Shown: in pieces, positions 13,954 through 21,574 of the stretch
Position numbering within the stretch: the first letter of the stretch is position 1
Layout: each line of letters opens with the position of its first letter
DNA from: UBA5186 sp040005095
GTDB lineage: Bacteria > Actinomycetota > Thermoleophilia > Gaiellales > Gaiellaceae
DNA length: 30,093 nucleotides
Direction: 5' to 3'
Assembly (NCBI GenBank): GCA_040005095.1
Contig: JBDTZN010000019.1
Span: 1-30,093, forward strand
Notes under the pieces: model-generated
What the model was told of the DNA's origin: nothing
Seen by the model: only the letters and a program-made list of their open reading frames with translations
The model's database searches: none
Translations under genes and position numbers: made by a program

Positions 13954-14657
13954 CGGGGAGCCATCCGCAACGCCCCGTCCAGCCGGATCACTTCGCCGTT
14001 CAGGTAGTCGTTCTCGACGATGTGCTTGACGAGCGCGGCGAACTCGTCGGGCCGCCCGAGCCGCGACGGGAACGGGATCGACGCTTCGAGCGACTCGCGG
14101 ATGTCCTCGCGCAGCAGCGCCAGCATCGGCGTGTCGGCAGGCCCGGGAGCGATCGTCATGACCCGGATGCCGTGCCGCCCGAGCTCGCGCGCGATCGGAA
14201 GCGTCATCGAGACGACGCCGCCCTTCGAAGCCGAGTACGCGGCCTGACCGATCTGCCCGTCGTAGGCCGCGTTCGACGCGGTGTTGACGATCACGCCGCG
14301 CGAACCGTGCTCGTCGGGCTCGTTCTGCGCCATCTTGGTCGCAGCGAGCCGGATCACGTTGAACGTTCCCGTCAGGTTGATGTCGACGATGCGCCGGAAG
14401 CCGTCGAGCGGGAACGGCCCTTCCTTCCCCTTGCCGACGACGCGCGCCCCGCCGCCGACGCCTGCACAGTTGACCGCGCCGTGCAGCTCGTCGAGCGAGT
14501 CGATCAGCTTCGAGACGCCGTCCTCGTCGGTCACGTCCGTCTCTGGCAGGTCGGCGATCACGACCGTGCCGCCCGCCTCCTCGAGCGCGCGCGCGGTCGC
14601 CTCGCCGAGCCCCGAGCGCCCGCCCGTGACGAGGAACGTCCGGCCCTCGATTCTCAC
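13950..14657 (-). CDS. SDR, 3-hydroxyacyl-CoA dehydrogenase type II (HSD10-like)
   Basis: A 235-residue SDR resembling HSD17B10. RIEGRTFLVTGGRSGLGEATARALEEAGG gives the cofactor loop (11-18), IADLPETDVTDEDGV the acidic NAD-binding end of strand 2, NCAGVGGGARVVGKGKEGPFPLDGF the long HSD10-type insert, then Ser128 in NTASNAA, and Tyr141/Lys145 in AYSASKGG. HSD10-like enzymes oxidise 3-hydroxyacyl-CoA, including 2-methyl branched ones, and hydroxysteroids. The start is GTG 14657, overlapping the ligase stop (GTGA); the stop overlaps the quinone reductase CTG (CTGA). Its place after the acyl-CoA ligase supports the beta-oxidation role. Confidence 0.93.
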   Translation of the reverse strand: MRIEGRTFLVTGGRSGLGEATARALEEAGGTVVIADLPETDVTDEDGVSKLIDSLDELHGAVNCAGVGGGARVVGKGKEGPFPLDGFRRIVDINLTGTFNVIRLAATKMAQNEPDEHGSRGVIVNTASNAAYDGQIGQAAYSASKGGVVSMTLPIARELGRHGIRVMTIAPGPADTPMLALLREDIRESLEASIPFPSRLGRPDEFAALVKHIVENDYLNGEVIRLDGALRMAPR

Positions 14658-16273
14658 GGCGTGGGAGCCGGTTCCTGCGCGAACTGCTCGCGGAGCGCGG
14701 TCTTGCGGAACTTGCCGACGGCCGTCTTCGGGATCTCGTCCACGAACTCGAAGCGGTCCGGGAGCCACCACTTGGCGAACTGTCCGGCGAGAAGCTCGCG
14801 CAGCTCTTCGGCCGTCGCGGTCTGCCCCTCCTTGAGCACGACCGCCGCGAGCGGCCGCTCGGCCCACTTCTCGTCCGGGATCGCGATCACGGCCGCCTCG
14901 GCCACGGCCGGGTGCGCCATGATCGCGTTCTCGAGGTCGACGGACGAGATCCACTCGCCGCCCGACTTGATCACGTCCTTCGAGCGATCCTTGATCTGGA
15001 TGAAGCCCTTCGGGTGCATCGAGACGATGTCGCCGGTCTTGAACCACCCGTCGTCCGTCCAACGGTCGGCCTGCTCGGGCGTGTCGAAGTAGGCCGAGGC
15101 CACCCACGGCCCCCGCACCTCGAGCTCGCCCATCGCCTCCTCGTCCCAGGGAATGTCCTCGCCCCCGGCGCGCGCGCGAATCTCGACGAGCGGCAGCGGG
15201 ATTCCGGCCATGGCCACGTAGTCGTACTGCGTCTCCTTGTCCGCGCCGCGCAGGTCGCCGATCAGGTCGCTCACCGACGCGACGGGGGAGGTTTCGGTCA
15301 TGCCCCAGCCCTGCACGACGGTCATGCCGTGCCGCTGGTCGTACGCCTCGATCATCGCGCGCGGCACCGCGGAGCCGCCGACGAGCATGCCCTTCATCTG
15401 CGAGAGATCCCACTTGCCGGGATTCGCGTCGAGCATTTGCAGGATCCCCATCCAGATCGTCGGGACGCCGGCCGTCCAGGTGACGCCCTCCTGGACGAAG
15501 TCCTCGAGCAGGCTCTCGGGGTCGAGATGCGGGCCGGGGAAGACGAGCTTCGTCCCCAGCATCGCGGCCAGATAGGGATAGCCCCAGGCGTTGGCGTGGA
15601 ACATCGGCACGACCGGCAGCAGCGTGTCCTCCTCGGAGATGCGCCTGCCCAGCGGAGAGGTGGTCGCGACCCCGAGCGCGTGCAGGATCGTCGAGCGGTG
15701 CGAGTAGACGACGCCCTTCGGCCGGCCGGTCGTTCCGCTCGTGTAGCACATGGCCGCGGCGGCGTTCTCGTCCAACTCGGGCTCGGTCCAGTCGTCAGCG
15801 CTCGCGCCCGCGAGCAGTTCCTCGTAGGAGTCCTCGACCGCCTGGTCATCGGAGATGACCAGGATGTGCTCGATGTCGGTCTCGCCCTTGAACTGCTCCA
15901 GCAGCGGGAGGAGCGACTTGTCGACGATCACGGCCTTGTCGCCGCCGTGCTTGGCGATGTAGCCGATATCGCTCGGGTGGAGGCGAAGGTTGAGCGTGTG
16001 GAGGACGAAGCCGCCGCAGGGGATCCCGAAGTAGGCCTCGAGGTGTTGGTAGTGGTTCCAGCAGAGCGTTCCGACGCGGTCCCCGGGCTCGAGACCGAGG
16101 CCCGCGAGGGCCACCGCGAGCTGCTTCGCGCGGCGCGCCATGTCGGAGTACGTGTAGCGGTGGAAGCTCTTGTCGGGTAGGCGGGTGACGACTTCCCGCT
16201 GGCCGAAGTAGGTCTCGGCCCGGCGCAGCAGCGGCGGCAGCGTGAGCTGGAAGTCCATCATCAACCCGTCCAT
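14654..16273 (-). CDS. Fatty acyl-CoA ligase (AMP-forming)
   Basis: Activates a fatty acid with ATP and CoA. The 539-residue ANL enzyme shows the P-loop YTSGTTGRPKG (177-187), FHANAWGYPYL, GWGMTETSP, DGWFKTGD and GEWISSVDLENAI, and the catalytic Lys521 in KTAVGKFRK. The N-terminal DFQLTLPPLLRRAETYFGQREVVTR is typical of medium/long-chain ligases such as the FadD3/AlkK group; chain length is not readable. ATG 16273 has a full AAGGAGG four bases upstream, the strongest Shine-Dalgarno site in the window, which contrasts with the coupled or leaderless starts elsewhere. Within the operon it follows an SDR gene (56 bp gap). It could supply the CoA ester for the kinase/ACAD10-11 route, as LvaE does for levulinate. 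Confidence 0.96.
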   Translation of the reverse strand: MDGLMMDFQLTLPPLLRRAETYFGQREVVTRLPDKSFHRYTYSDMARRAKQLAVALAGLGLEPGDRVGTLCWNHYQHLEAYFGIPCGGFVLHTLNLRLHPSDIGYIAKHGGDKAVIVDKSLLPLLEQFKGETDIEHILVISDDQAVEDSYEELLAGASADDWTEPELDENAAAAMCYTSGTTGRPKGVVYSHRSTILHALGVATTSPLGRRISEEDTLLPVVPMFHANAWGYPYLAAMLGTKLVFPGPHLDPESLLEDFVQEGVTWTAGVPTIWMGILQMLDANPGKWDLSQMKGMLVGGSAVPRAMIEAYDQRHGMTVVQGWGMTETSPVASVSDLIGDLRGADKETQYDYVAMAGIPLPLVEIRARAGGEDIPWDEEAMGELEVRGPWVASAYFDTPEQADRWTDDGWFKTGDIVSMHPKGFIQIKDRSKDVIKSGGEWISSVDLENAIMAHPAVAEAAVIAIPDEKWAERPLAAVVLKEGQTATAEELRELLAGQFAKWWLPDRFEFVDEIPKTAVGKFRKTALREQFAQEPAPTP

Positions 16274-16277
16274 CGAC

Positions 16278-16284
16278 CCTCCTT
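16278..16284 (-). promoter_or_regulatory. Consensus Shine-Dalgarno AAGGAGG of the acyl-CoA ligase
   Basis: AAGGAGG ends four bases before ATG 16273, complementary to the 16S anti-SD core. It decides the start over the in-frame ATG codons at residues 5 and 6. Few other starts here have such a site, so this gene is probably translated independently of its neighbours. Confidence 0.8.
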
Positions 16285-16329
16285 GCTCGCAGGTCCGTGG
16301 ATCGTCGCGTAATTCCGGACGCGCGGCAA

Positions 16330-17127
16330 CTACGAGCGCAGCAACAGCAGCTCGTACGCGCGGTCGCGCGCGCGGACGGGCAGGCGCTCGATCGTGGCCC
16401 GGATCTTCGCGTCACGGCCCACGAGATAGCGCGCCCGAGGCCGTTCCGCGGTGAGCGCTCGGTGAACGACGGCGGCGACGCGGTCGGCCGGCTGGGCTCG
16501 CCTCCCGGCAGCCGCAGCGGCGCGACGGAAGGCCTCCATGCGGTCCCGATAGAGCGGTGAGCGGTCTGATGGAGTCCGGGCCTGGATCTCGTCTGCGGTT
16601 TCGGGCCCCTTCGTCCAGATCGGCGTTGCGATCGTCCCGGGCTCGACGATCGCAACGTGGATCCCCCACGGCGCGACCTCGACCCGCAGCGAGTCGGCGA
16701 TCGCCTCCAGCGCGTGCTTCGAGGCCGCGTAGGGGCCGAGGAAGGGGAGCGCGCTTCTGCCCGCGATCGAGCCCATGAAGACGATCCGCCCGCGTGAGCG
16801 GCGCAGGTGCGGCAGGAAAGCCTGGGTCACCGCGACCTGACCGAGGACGTTGACCTCGAGCTGGCGGCGGAGCTCGTCGAGCGGGATCAGCTCGAGCGGC
16901 GAGGCGATCGCGATCCCCGCGTTGTTGACGAGCGCGTGCAGCTCGTCGACGCGTGCCGCCGCGGCAGCTATGTGCTGGGCGTCGGTGACGTCGAGGACGA
17001 TCTCCTCGGTCCCGTCGGGCGCGTCGCCGGCCTTGCGCACCCCCGCGAGCACGCGCCAGCCGGAGCGAGTAAGCCGCCGCGCGGTCGCCTCCCCTATTCC
17101 CGACGAAGCCCCGGTGACGAGCGCCAC
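16330..17127 (-). CDS. SDR oxidoreductase (retinol-dehydrogenase-like classical SDR)
   Basis: A 265-residue SDR: VALVTGASSGIGEATARRL cofactor loop, NNAG near 68-71, Ser120 in MGSIAG, Tyr133/Lys137 in GPYAASKHAL, and VEPGTIATPIWTKG after strand 6. The C-terminal extension (RAVVHRALTAERPRARYLVG style) matches the DltE/RDH-type group, which reduces ketones or oxidises alcohols of hydrophobic substrates. The start chosen is GTG 17127, directly before the Rossmann strand. An in-frame ATG at 17223 exists, but the added residues are encoded by the palindromic repeat (GSEPQSP) and spacer and look non-coding. It heads the operon that continues with the acyl-CoA ligase. The repeat at 17133 ends 6 bp upstream of this start. 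Confidence 0.9.
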   Translation of the reverse strand: MALVTGASSGIGEATARRLTRSGWRVLAGVRKAGDAPDGTEEIVLDVTDAQHIAAAAARVDELHALVNNAGIAIASPLELIPLDELRRQLEVNVLGQVAVTQAFLPHLRRSRGRIVFMGSIAGRSALPFLGPYAASKHALEAIADSLRVEVAPWGIHVAIVEPGTIATPIWTKGPETADEIQARTPSDRSPLYRDRMEAFRRAAAAAGRRAQPADRVAAVVHRALTAERPRARYLVGRDAKIRATIERLPVRARDRAYELLLLRS

Positions 17128-17132
17128 TCTGG

Positions 17133-17160
17133 GACTTTGTGGCTCTGAGCCACTATCTCG
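17133..17160. repeat. Palindromic repeat, variant A
   Basis: GACTTTGTGGCTCTGAGCCAC followed by TATCTCG: same form as the copy at 2302, with one change in the left arm (C for G at position 3). It lies just upstream of the SDR start at 17127 and 84 bp from the variant B copy at 17244. Its role here is open: terminator of read-through, or an operator at the SDR promoter. Confidence 0.8.
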
Positions 17161-17243
17161 TGAGTCGCCACGATCTCGCCCGGAACTCGTCACACCTCCC
17201 CGCTTGTTCTGGCGGTTCGACAACCCTGACGCAGCTGAAAACC

Positions 17244-17270
17244 GACTTTGTGGCTCTGAGCCACAAACTC
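17244..17270 (-). terminator. Palindromic repeat, variant B, terminating the FadE operon
   Basis: On the - strand GAGTTTGTGGCTC, A, GAGCCACAAAGTC, then GGTTTTC. The stem is 10 bp plus outer pairs around one mismatch. It begins on the mini-ACAD stop codon (17271-17269), and the TTTT lies on the correct side for that gene. Probable Rho-independent terminator of the long operon running from 26183. Confidence 0.75.
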
Positions 17271-17886
17271 AGTCGAGCAGATGCGCCGCGACGAGAGCCC
17301 GGTGCGCGGCGCCGTAGCCGCCGAAGGCCTGGATCGCGAGCGCGCGCTTGTAGTACGTGTGCAGGACGTGCTCCCAGCTGAAGCCGATGCCGCCGTGCAC
17401 CTGGATCGCGCGCTCGCAGGCCACGACGGCCGCATCCGCCGCATAGCTCTTCGCCGCCGCGACCGCGACGGGCGCCTGCTCGTCTCCTTGGTCGACCGTC
17501 CACGCCGCCCAGTACGCGAGCGACCGCGCCAGCTCGGTCTCGACGTACGTATCGACGAGCTGGTGCGAGACCGCCTGGTACACGCCGATCGGCCGCCCGA
17601 ACTGCTCGCGCGACTTCGCGTACTCGAGCGACAGCTCGAGCGCCTTCGCGGCGATGCCGACGGCTTCGAGCGCCAGCGTCGCGAGCTGCTCTTCCTGCGG
17701 TCGTTCCGCGTCGAAGAACGACTCGCCCTGTCCCGCGCGCCCGAGCTCCTCGAAGAGGACGGCCTGGTCGAGGAAGCCGAGCTCGCTGCCGAGCTCCTCG
17801 CGCGTCCAGGGCGCTCTGCCGTTCGCCAAAGCGTCGCGCGCCTCGCGCCGCAGCAGCTCCTGTTCTTCCGTGAACGCGAACTGCAT
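17269..17886 (-). CDS. Mini acyl-CoA dehydrogenase (internally shortened, no catalytic Glu)
   Basis: ACAD-like but only 205 residues, against about 340-390 for the family. Residues 1-50 are the N-terminal helix (FAFTEEQELLRREARDAL, then VLFEELGRAG). From about 65 the chain goes straight to the C-terminal helical domain (LEYAKSREQFGRPIGVYQAVSHQLVD, AIQVHGGIGFSWEHVLHTYYKRA). The whole middle beta domain is absent, as is the catalytic Glu: the end reads AIQAFGGYGAAHRAL instead of YEGT. The frame is intact and coding-like, so this is not a fresh pseudogene. The start ATG shares a base with the upstream FadE stop (TGATG). It is probably the non-catalytic partner of that FadE, as in actinobacterial alpha2-beta2 ACADs of steroid side-chain degradation; direct pairing is inference. 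Confidence 0.85.
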   Translation of the reverse strand: MQFAFTEEQELLRREARDALANGRAPWTREELGSELGFLDQAVLFEELGRAGQGESFFDAERPQEEQLATLALEAVGIAAKALELSLEYAKSREQFGRPIGVYQAVSHQLVDTYVETELARSLAYWAAWTVDQGDEQAPVAVAAAKSYAADAAVVACERAIQVHGGIGFSWEHVLHTYYKRALAIQAFGGYGAAHRALVAAHLLD

Positions 17887-18980
17887 CAGCGAGACCTCGG
17901 CAGCCCGAGCACCCGCTCGGCGATGATGTTGCGGAGGACTTCCGACGTCCCCGCCTCGATCGTGTTGCCGCGGCTGCGCAGCTGCTGGTAGCCCCAGTAG
18001 CCGTCGTCCTCGCCGTCCAGCATCTCCATCGCGAGCTTCGTCAGGCGCTGGTTCTGCTCCGACCAGTGCAGCTTGGACACGGAGCCCTCAGGCCCCGGAA
18101 TCCCGGTCTGCATCAGCTTCGTGAGCGAGCGGTAGTTCGTGAACTTCAGCGCCTGCAGCTCGATCCACTCCGTCGCGACGCGGTCGCGGATCAGCGGATC
18201 GTCGCGCCGCCGCTCCTTCGTCAGCTCGACGAGGCGGCCAACCTGCGCCTCGAGCGCGCCGCCGAGCGCGAAGCCGAGTGTCCCGCGCTCGTGCAGCAGC
18301 GTCGTCATCGCCACCTGCCAGCCGCCGCCGATCTCGCCGAGGAGGTTCTCGCGCGGCACCTCGACGTCCGAGAGGAAGATCTCGTTGAACTCCGCTTCGC
18401 CGGTGATCTGGCGGAGCGGCCGCACCTCGACGCCCGGCGCCTTCATGTCCACGATCAGATAGGTCAGGCCCGCGTGCTTCTCGGAGTCAGGGTCGCTTCG
18501 GCCGAGGAGGATGCAGTAGTCGGCGATATGCGCGAACGACGACCAGACCTTTTGGCCGTTGACGACGAACGTGTCGTCCTGCACGTCCACGCGCGTGCGC
18601 ACGCCCGCGAGATCCGAGCCCGCCCCCGGCTCGGAGAAGCCCTGGCACCAGATCTCCTCGGCGCTGAGGATCTTCGAGAGGTGGCGCGACTTCTGCTCCT
18701 CCGTCCCGTGCGCCATGATCGTCGGGCCGGCCATGCCCAGCCCGATCACGCCGAGATGCTGCGGCGCCTGGACCCGCGCCATCTCCTCGAGCACGATCGC
18801 CTGATGGCTGTACGGCGCGTCCTGTCCGCCGTATTCCTTGGGCCACGTCAGGCCGACGTAGCCCGCGTCGTAGAGCTTGCGGCTCCACTCGCGTCCCGGC
18901 CCGGCCGGGAGATTCGCGCTGAGCCACTCGCGCAACTCGGTGCGAAATGCCGCTTCGTCCGTGCTGTCGCGCAGGTCCAC
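17886..18980 (-). CDS. Acyl-CoA dehydrogenase (FadE type)
   Basis: Full-size 364-residue acyl-CoA dehydrogenase. VGLTWPKEYGGQDAPYSHQAIVLEEMAR, the FAD loop CQGFSEPGAGSDLAGV, FVVNGQKVWSSFAHIADYCILLGRS, and the C-terminal NTIEAGTSEVLRNIIAERVLGLPR with catalytic Glu342. This pattern matches the FadE17/26/28-like actinobacterial enzymes often encoded with a second, degenerate subunit. GTG at 18980 gives MDLRDSTDEAAFRTELREWL. Twelve bp separate it from the upstream thioesterase stop, and its own stop overlaps the mini-ACAD ATG, so it is in an operon with both. Candidate substrates are bulky or branched acyl-CoAs, including sterol side chains; no steroid ring genes are visible here. Confidence 0.94.
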   Translation of the reverse strand: MDLRDSTDEAAFRTELREWLSANLPAGPGREWSRKLYDAGYVGLTWPKEYGGQDAPYSHQAIVLEEMARVQAPQHLGVIGLGMAGPTIMAHGTEEQKSRHLSKILSAEEIWCQGFSEPGAGSDLAGVRTRVDVQDDTFVVNGQKVWSSFAHIADYCILLGRSDPDSEKHAGLTYLIVDMKAPGVEVRPLRQITGEAEFNEIFLSDVEVPRENLLGEIGGGWQVAMTTLLHERGTLGFALGGALEAQVGRLVELTKERRRDDPLIRDRVATEWIELQALKFTNYRSLTKLMQTGIPGPEGSVSKLHWSEQNQRLTKLAMEMLDGEDDGYWGYQQLRSRGNTIEAGTSEVLRNIIAERVLGLPRSR

Positions 18981-18992
18981 GTGCCTATTGAA

Positions 18993-19388
18993 TCAGCGTC
19001 CGCGCGCCGAGTCACCCCGGAGCGTCATGCACGTGCTCGAGGCGCGGGCGATCAACCGGCCCTCAGCGTCCTCGACGTCGCACTCGGCCATGCCGACCGT
19101 CCGGCCCCGATGGACGACCCGGCCACGCGCGACGAGCTTGCCCTTCCGGAACGGACGGAGGAAGTTGATCTTCAGCTCGAGCGTCGTGAACGACTCGCCT
19201 TCCTCCAGCTCGGAGAAGTACGCCGTACCCATCGCCGCGTCCGCGAGGTCGCAGAGGATGCCGCCGTGCACGGTTCCCATCGGGTTCTCGTGCCGCTCGG
19301 TCACGTCGAGCGTCATCTCCGACGTGCCGCCCGAGGCGCGAACCAGCTCGAGCCCGACCAGCTCCGCGACGGGAGGCGGAAACTTCAC
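18993..19388 (-). CDS. PaaI-type hotdog thioesterase
   Basis: A 131-residue thioesterase with ENPMGTVHGGILCDLADAAMG (HGG at 41-43, Asp47 and Asp50 nearby), FTTLELKINFLRPFRKGKLVARGRVVHRGRTVGMAECDVED: the full PaaI/YbgC-like 4HBT layout, which forms tetramers in studied members. The start is GTG 19388, overlapping the alcohol dehydrogenase stop (GTGA). It is closest in form to the 3608-4009 gene but not a recent duplicate. It likely hydrolyses an acyl-CoA made or used by the adjacent FadE. Confidence 0.93.
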   Translation of the reverse strand: MKFPPPVAELVGLELVRASGGTSEMTLDVTERHENPMGTVHGGILCDLADAAMGTAYFSELEEGESFTTLELKINFLRPFRKGKLVARGRVVHRGRTVGMAECDVEDAEGRLIARASSTCMTLRGDSARGR

Positions 19389-20413
19389 AGCCGGATCACC
19401 GATCGGATCACGTCGCCTGCCTTCAGCTCGTCGAACGCCCGGTCGACCTCCTCCAACGCGATCGTCTTCGTGACCATTCCGGCCAGGTCGAGGCGGCCGT
19501 CGAGAGCCAACTGCATCAGGCGCGGGAAATCCTCGGCGGGAACGTGGTCGCCGCCGTGCGAGATGAGGATGCGCACACGGCGGTCGAACAACCGCTCAAG
19601 GCTCAGAGTCACCTCGGAGCCGGGTTGCGGCAGGCCGATGTAGACGAGCGTCCCCGCGTGGCCGAGCATCGAGAGCCCCTGCTGGACGGTCTCGGGACGG
19701 CCGACGACGTCGAAGACGAAGTCGAGGCGCTCACCGGGTTCCGTGTGCGTGGCGCCGAAGCGCTCCGCCGCCGCGAGCTTCCGCTCGTCGAGATCGAGCG
19801 CGTAGATCTCGGCCGCTCCGGCGATGCGCGCGCCCTGGACGACCGACAGGCCCACCGCGCCGCAGCCGATCACCCCGACGCGGGCGCCCTCCCAAACGTG
19901 CGCCGTCTCGAGTGCCGAGCCCACGCCCGTCGCGACCGCGCAGCCGACGAGGCAGGCCTGCTCGAGCGGGATCCCGTCGGGCACCGGGACGGCTGCGCCC
20001 TCGTGGACGACGACATGCGTCGAGAACGAACCGAGCCCCAGCGTCCGGCTGAGCTCCTGCCCATCCGCAAGGCGCGGGGCCGGTCCGGCCACGGCCGGTG
20101 TCCGGCACTGCCGGGGATCACCGCGCCTGCACCACGGACACCGCCCGCACGGAGCGCGCCAGCCGAGCACGACGCGGTCGCCGGGCGCGAGTGTCTCCAC
20201 CTCCGAACCGACAGCCTCGACGACGCCGGCACCCTCGTGACCGAGCAGGACCGGAAGCCGGTGCGCCCAGCCGGTCTCGAGCACGTGCAGGTCGGAGTGG
20301 CAGACCCCGCTCGCCTCGATGCGGACGACGACGTCCTGCGGACCGGGCTCGGCGACCTCGATCTCCTCGATCGACGTCCGGCCGAGCTCGTGGACTACGA
20401 CGCCGCGATCCAC
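19385..20413 (-). CDS. Zinc-dependent alcohol dehydrogenase (class III-like MDR)
   Basis: A 342-residue medium-chain dehydrogenase with two zincs. Catalytic zinc ligands are Cys38 (GVCHSD), His59-Glu60 (GHEGAG) and Cys158 (VGCAVATG); structural zinc ligands are Cys89, 92, 95 and 103 (CGRCPWCRRGDPRQC). The NAD loop GCGAVG is near 183-188, and the acidic ALDLDERK follows strand 2. The start is GTG 20413 (MDRGVVVHELG), overlapping the 2-hydroxyacid oxidase end by 19 bp. The layout resembles actinobacterial NDMA- and mycothiol-type alcohol dehydrogenases. It probably oxidises a long-chain or hydroxy alcohol to an aldehyde, next to the FMN oxidase that oxidises 2-hydroxyacids. Confidence 0.92.
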   Translation of the reverse strand: MDRGVVVHELGRTSIEEIEVAEPGPQDVVVRIEASGVCHSDLHVLETGWAHRLPVLLGHEGAGVVEAVGSEVETLAPGDRVVLGWRAPCGRCPWCRRGDPRQCRTPAVAGPAPRLADGQELSRTLGLGSFSTHVVVHEGAAVPVPDGIPLEQACLVGCAVATGVGSALETAHVWEGARVGVIGCGAVGLSVVQGARIAGAAEIYALDLDERKLAAAERFGATHTEPGERLDFVFDVVGRPETVQQGLSMLGHAGTLVYIGLPQPGSEVTLSLERLFDRRVRILISHGGDHVPAEDFPRLMQLALDGRLDLAGMVTKTIALEEVDRAFDELKAGDVIRSVIRL

Positions 20414-21546
20414 GAGGAGTCGAGCTCGCGCACGCTCGAGCCACCGGACAGCGCCAGCGTGAGATCGGTCTCTGCCGCGAGGTGACGCAACACGGCCTCG
20501 ACTCCCTCCTGCCCGCCGACGGCCAGCCCGTAGACGTACGGCCGCCCGAGGAGCACCGCGTCGGCGCCGAGCGCCATTGCCTTCACGACATCCGCACCGC
20601 CGCGGATCCCGCTGTCCATCAGCACAACGGGCTCGCGGCCCACCTCCTCGCGCACCTCGACAAGCGCGTCGAGCGCCGCGACCGCGCCGTCGACCTGCCG
20701 CCCGCCGTGGTTCGAGACCACGATCCCGTCGACGCCGAGCTCGAACGCTCGGGCCGCGTCGTCGCCGCGCACGATCCCCTTGACGAGGATCGGCAGCTCG
20801 GTGCGGTCGCGCAGCCACGCGAGGTCGTCCCAGCCGAGCTTCAGGTTGGGGAACATCGCCAGCATCGTCCCGGCCGCGACGAGCACGTCCTCCTCCGGCG
20901 GGACCGGCAGGCGCTCGAGGAAGACCGGATCGCTCGTGAACTGGCCGATCCCCTCGCCCTGTCGGAACGGCAGGTAGGCGTGCGCGAGATCGCGCGGCCG
21001 CCAACCGAGCGACAGCGTGTCCACCGTCACGACGATCGCGGAGTAGCCGGCTGCGGCGGCCCGGTCGACGAGGCTCCCGGCTACGTCCGGGTCGCTGACC
21101 CAGTAGAGCTGGAACCAGCGAGGTGTGTCGCCGAGCGCCTCCGCGACCTCCTCCATCGAGTGTGAGGCGGCGCTGGAGAGGACGAGCGGGATCCCCAGCT
21201 CCGCGGCCGCACGCGCCACGGCCAGCTCGCCTTCGGCGTGCGCGATCGAGAGCACCCCGACCGGGGCGAGGAAAAACGGCACCGGCGACCGCATGCCCAG
21301 CACCTCCACCGAGAGATCGCGGACAGCGTTCCCGGTCAGCATCCTCGGGCGTAGCCTGCGACGCTCGAACGCCTCGAGGTTCGCCCGCATCGTCGCCTCG
21401 GACCCAGCGCCGCCCGCGATGTAGCCGAACGGCCCCGGCTCGAGGACTTCCTGCGCCCGCGCCTCCCAATCGGCGAACGAGACGGGCCACGGCGACTCGC
21501 CGGAGATGTAGATCTCGTTCTGGATCTGGCTGCCGTCGAACTGCAT
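20395..21546 (-). CDS. FMN-dependent alpha-hydroxy acid oxidase/dehydrogenase
   Basis: A 383-residue TIM-barrel flavoprotein of the lactate oxidase/glycolate oxidase/mandelate dehydrogenase family. The active-site signature SNHGGRQVDG contains catalytic His280 and Arg283; Lys256 (LVKGIVRG) and Tyr42 (FGYIAGGAGSE) are the FMN and substrate partners. MDSGIRGGADVVKAMALGADAVLLGRPYVYG binds the FMN phosphate. There is no membrane segment of the mandelate dehydrogenase type, so oxidase or soluble dehydrogenase are both possible. ATG 21546 is preceded by TAGGAT (21562-21557) at 10 nt, so a local promoter may split the operon here. It starts the metabolic half of the operon that ends with the mini-ACAD. 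Confidence 0.92.
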   Translation of the reverse strand: MQFDGSQIQNEIYISGESPWPVSFADWEARAQEVLEPGPFGYIAGGAGSEATMRANLEAFERRRLRPRMLTGNAVRDLSVEVLGMRSPVPFFLAPVGVLSIAHAEGELAVARAAAELGIPLVLSSAASHSMEEVAEALGDTPRWFQLYWVSDPDVAGSLVDRAAAAGYSAIVVTVDTLSLGWRPRDLAHAYLPFRQGEGIGQFTSDPVFLERLPVPPEEDVLVAAGTMLAMFPNLKLGWDDLAWLRDRTELPILVKGIVRGDDAARAFELGVDGIVVSNHGGRQVDGAVAALDALVEVREEVGREPVVLMDSGIRGGADVVKAMALGADAVLLGRPYVYGLAVGGQEGVEAVLRHLAAETDLTLALSGGSSVRELDSSWIAAS

Positions 21547-21556
21547 CCGCAGCGCG

Positions 21557-21562
21557 ATCCTA
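21557..21562 (-). promoter_or_regulatory. Candidate -10 of the 2-hydroxyacid oxidase gene
   Basis: TAGGAT, 10 nt before ATG 21546 and within the 28-bp gap after the propeller gene stop at 21575. It fits the leaderless pattern seen at 4945, 28260 and 28322. Confidence 0.4.
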
Positions 21563-21574
21563 TTCCGGCAGCTG

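Noticed and set aside
17128..17223. Longer N-terminus (ATG 17223) for the SDR gene
   Set aside because: The extra residues are translated palindromic repeat and spacer; the Rossmann strand starts right at GTG 17127.
17269..17886. Mini-ACAD as a decayed pseudogene
   Set aside because: The frame is intact, both remaining domains are conserved, the start is coupled to the FadE stop and a terminator sits on its stop codon, which speaks for a functioning gene.
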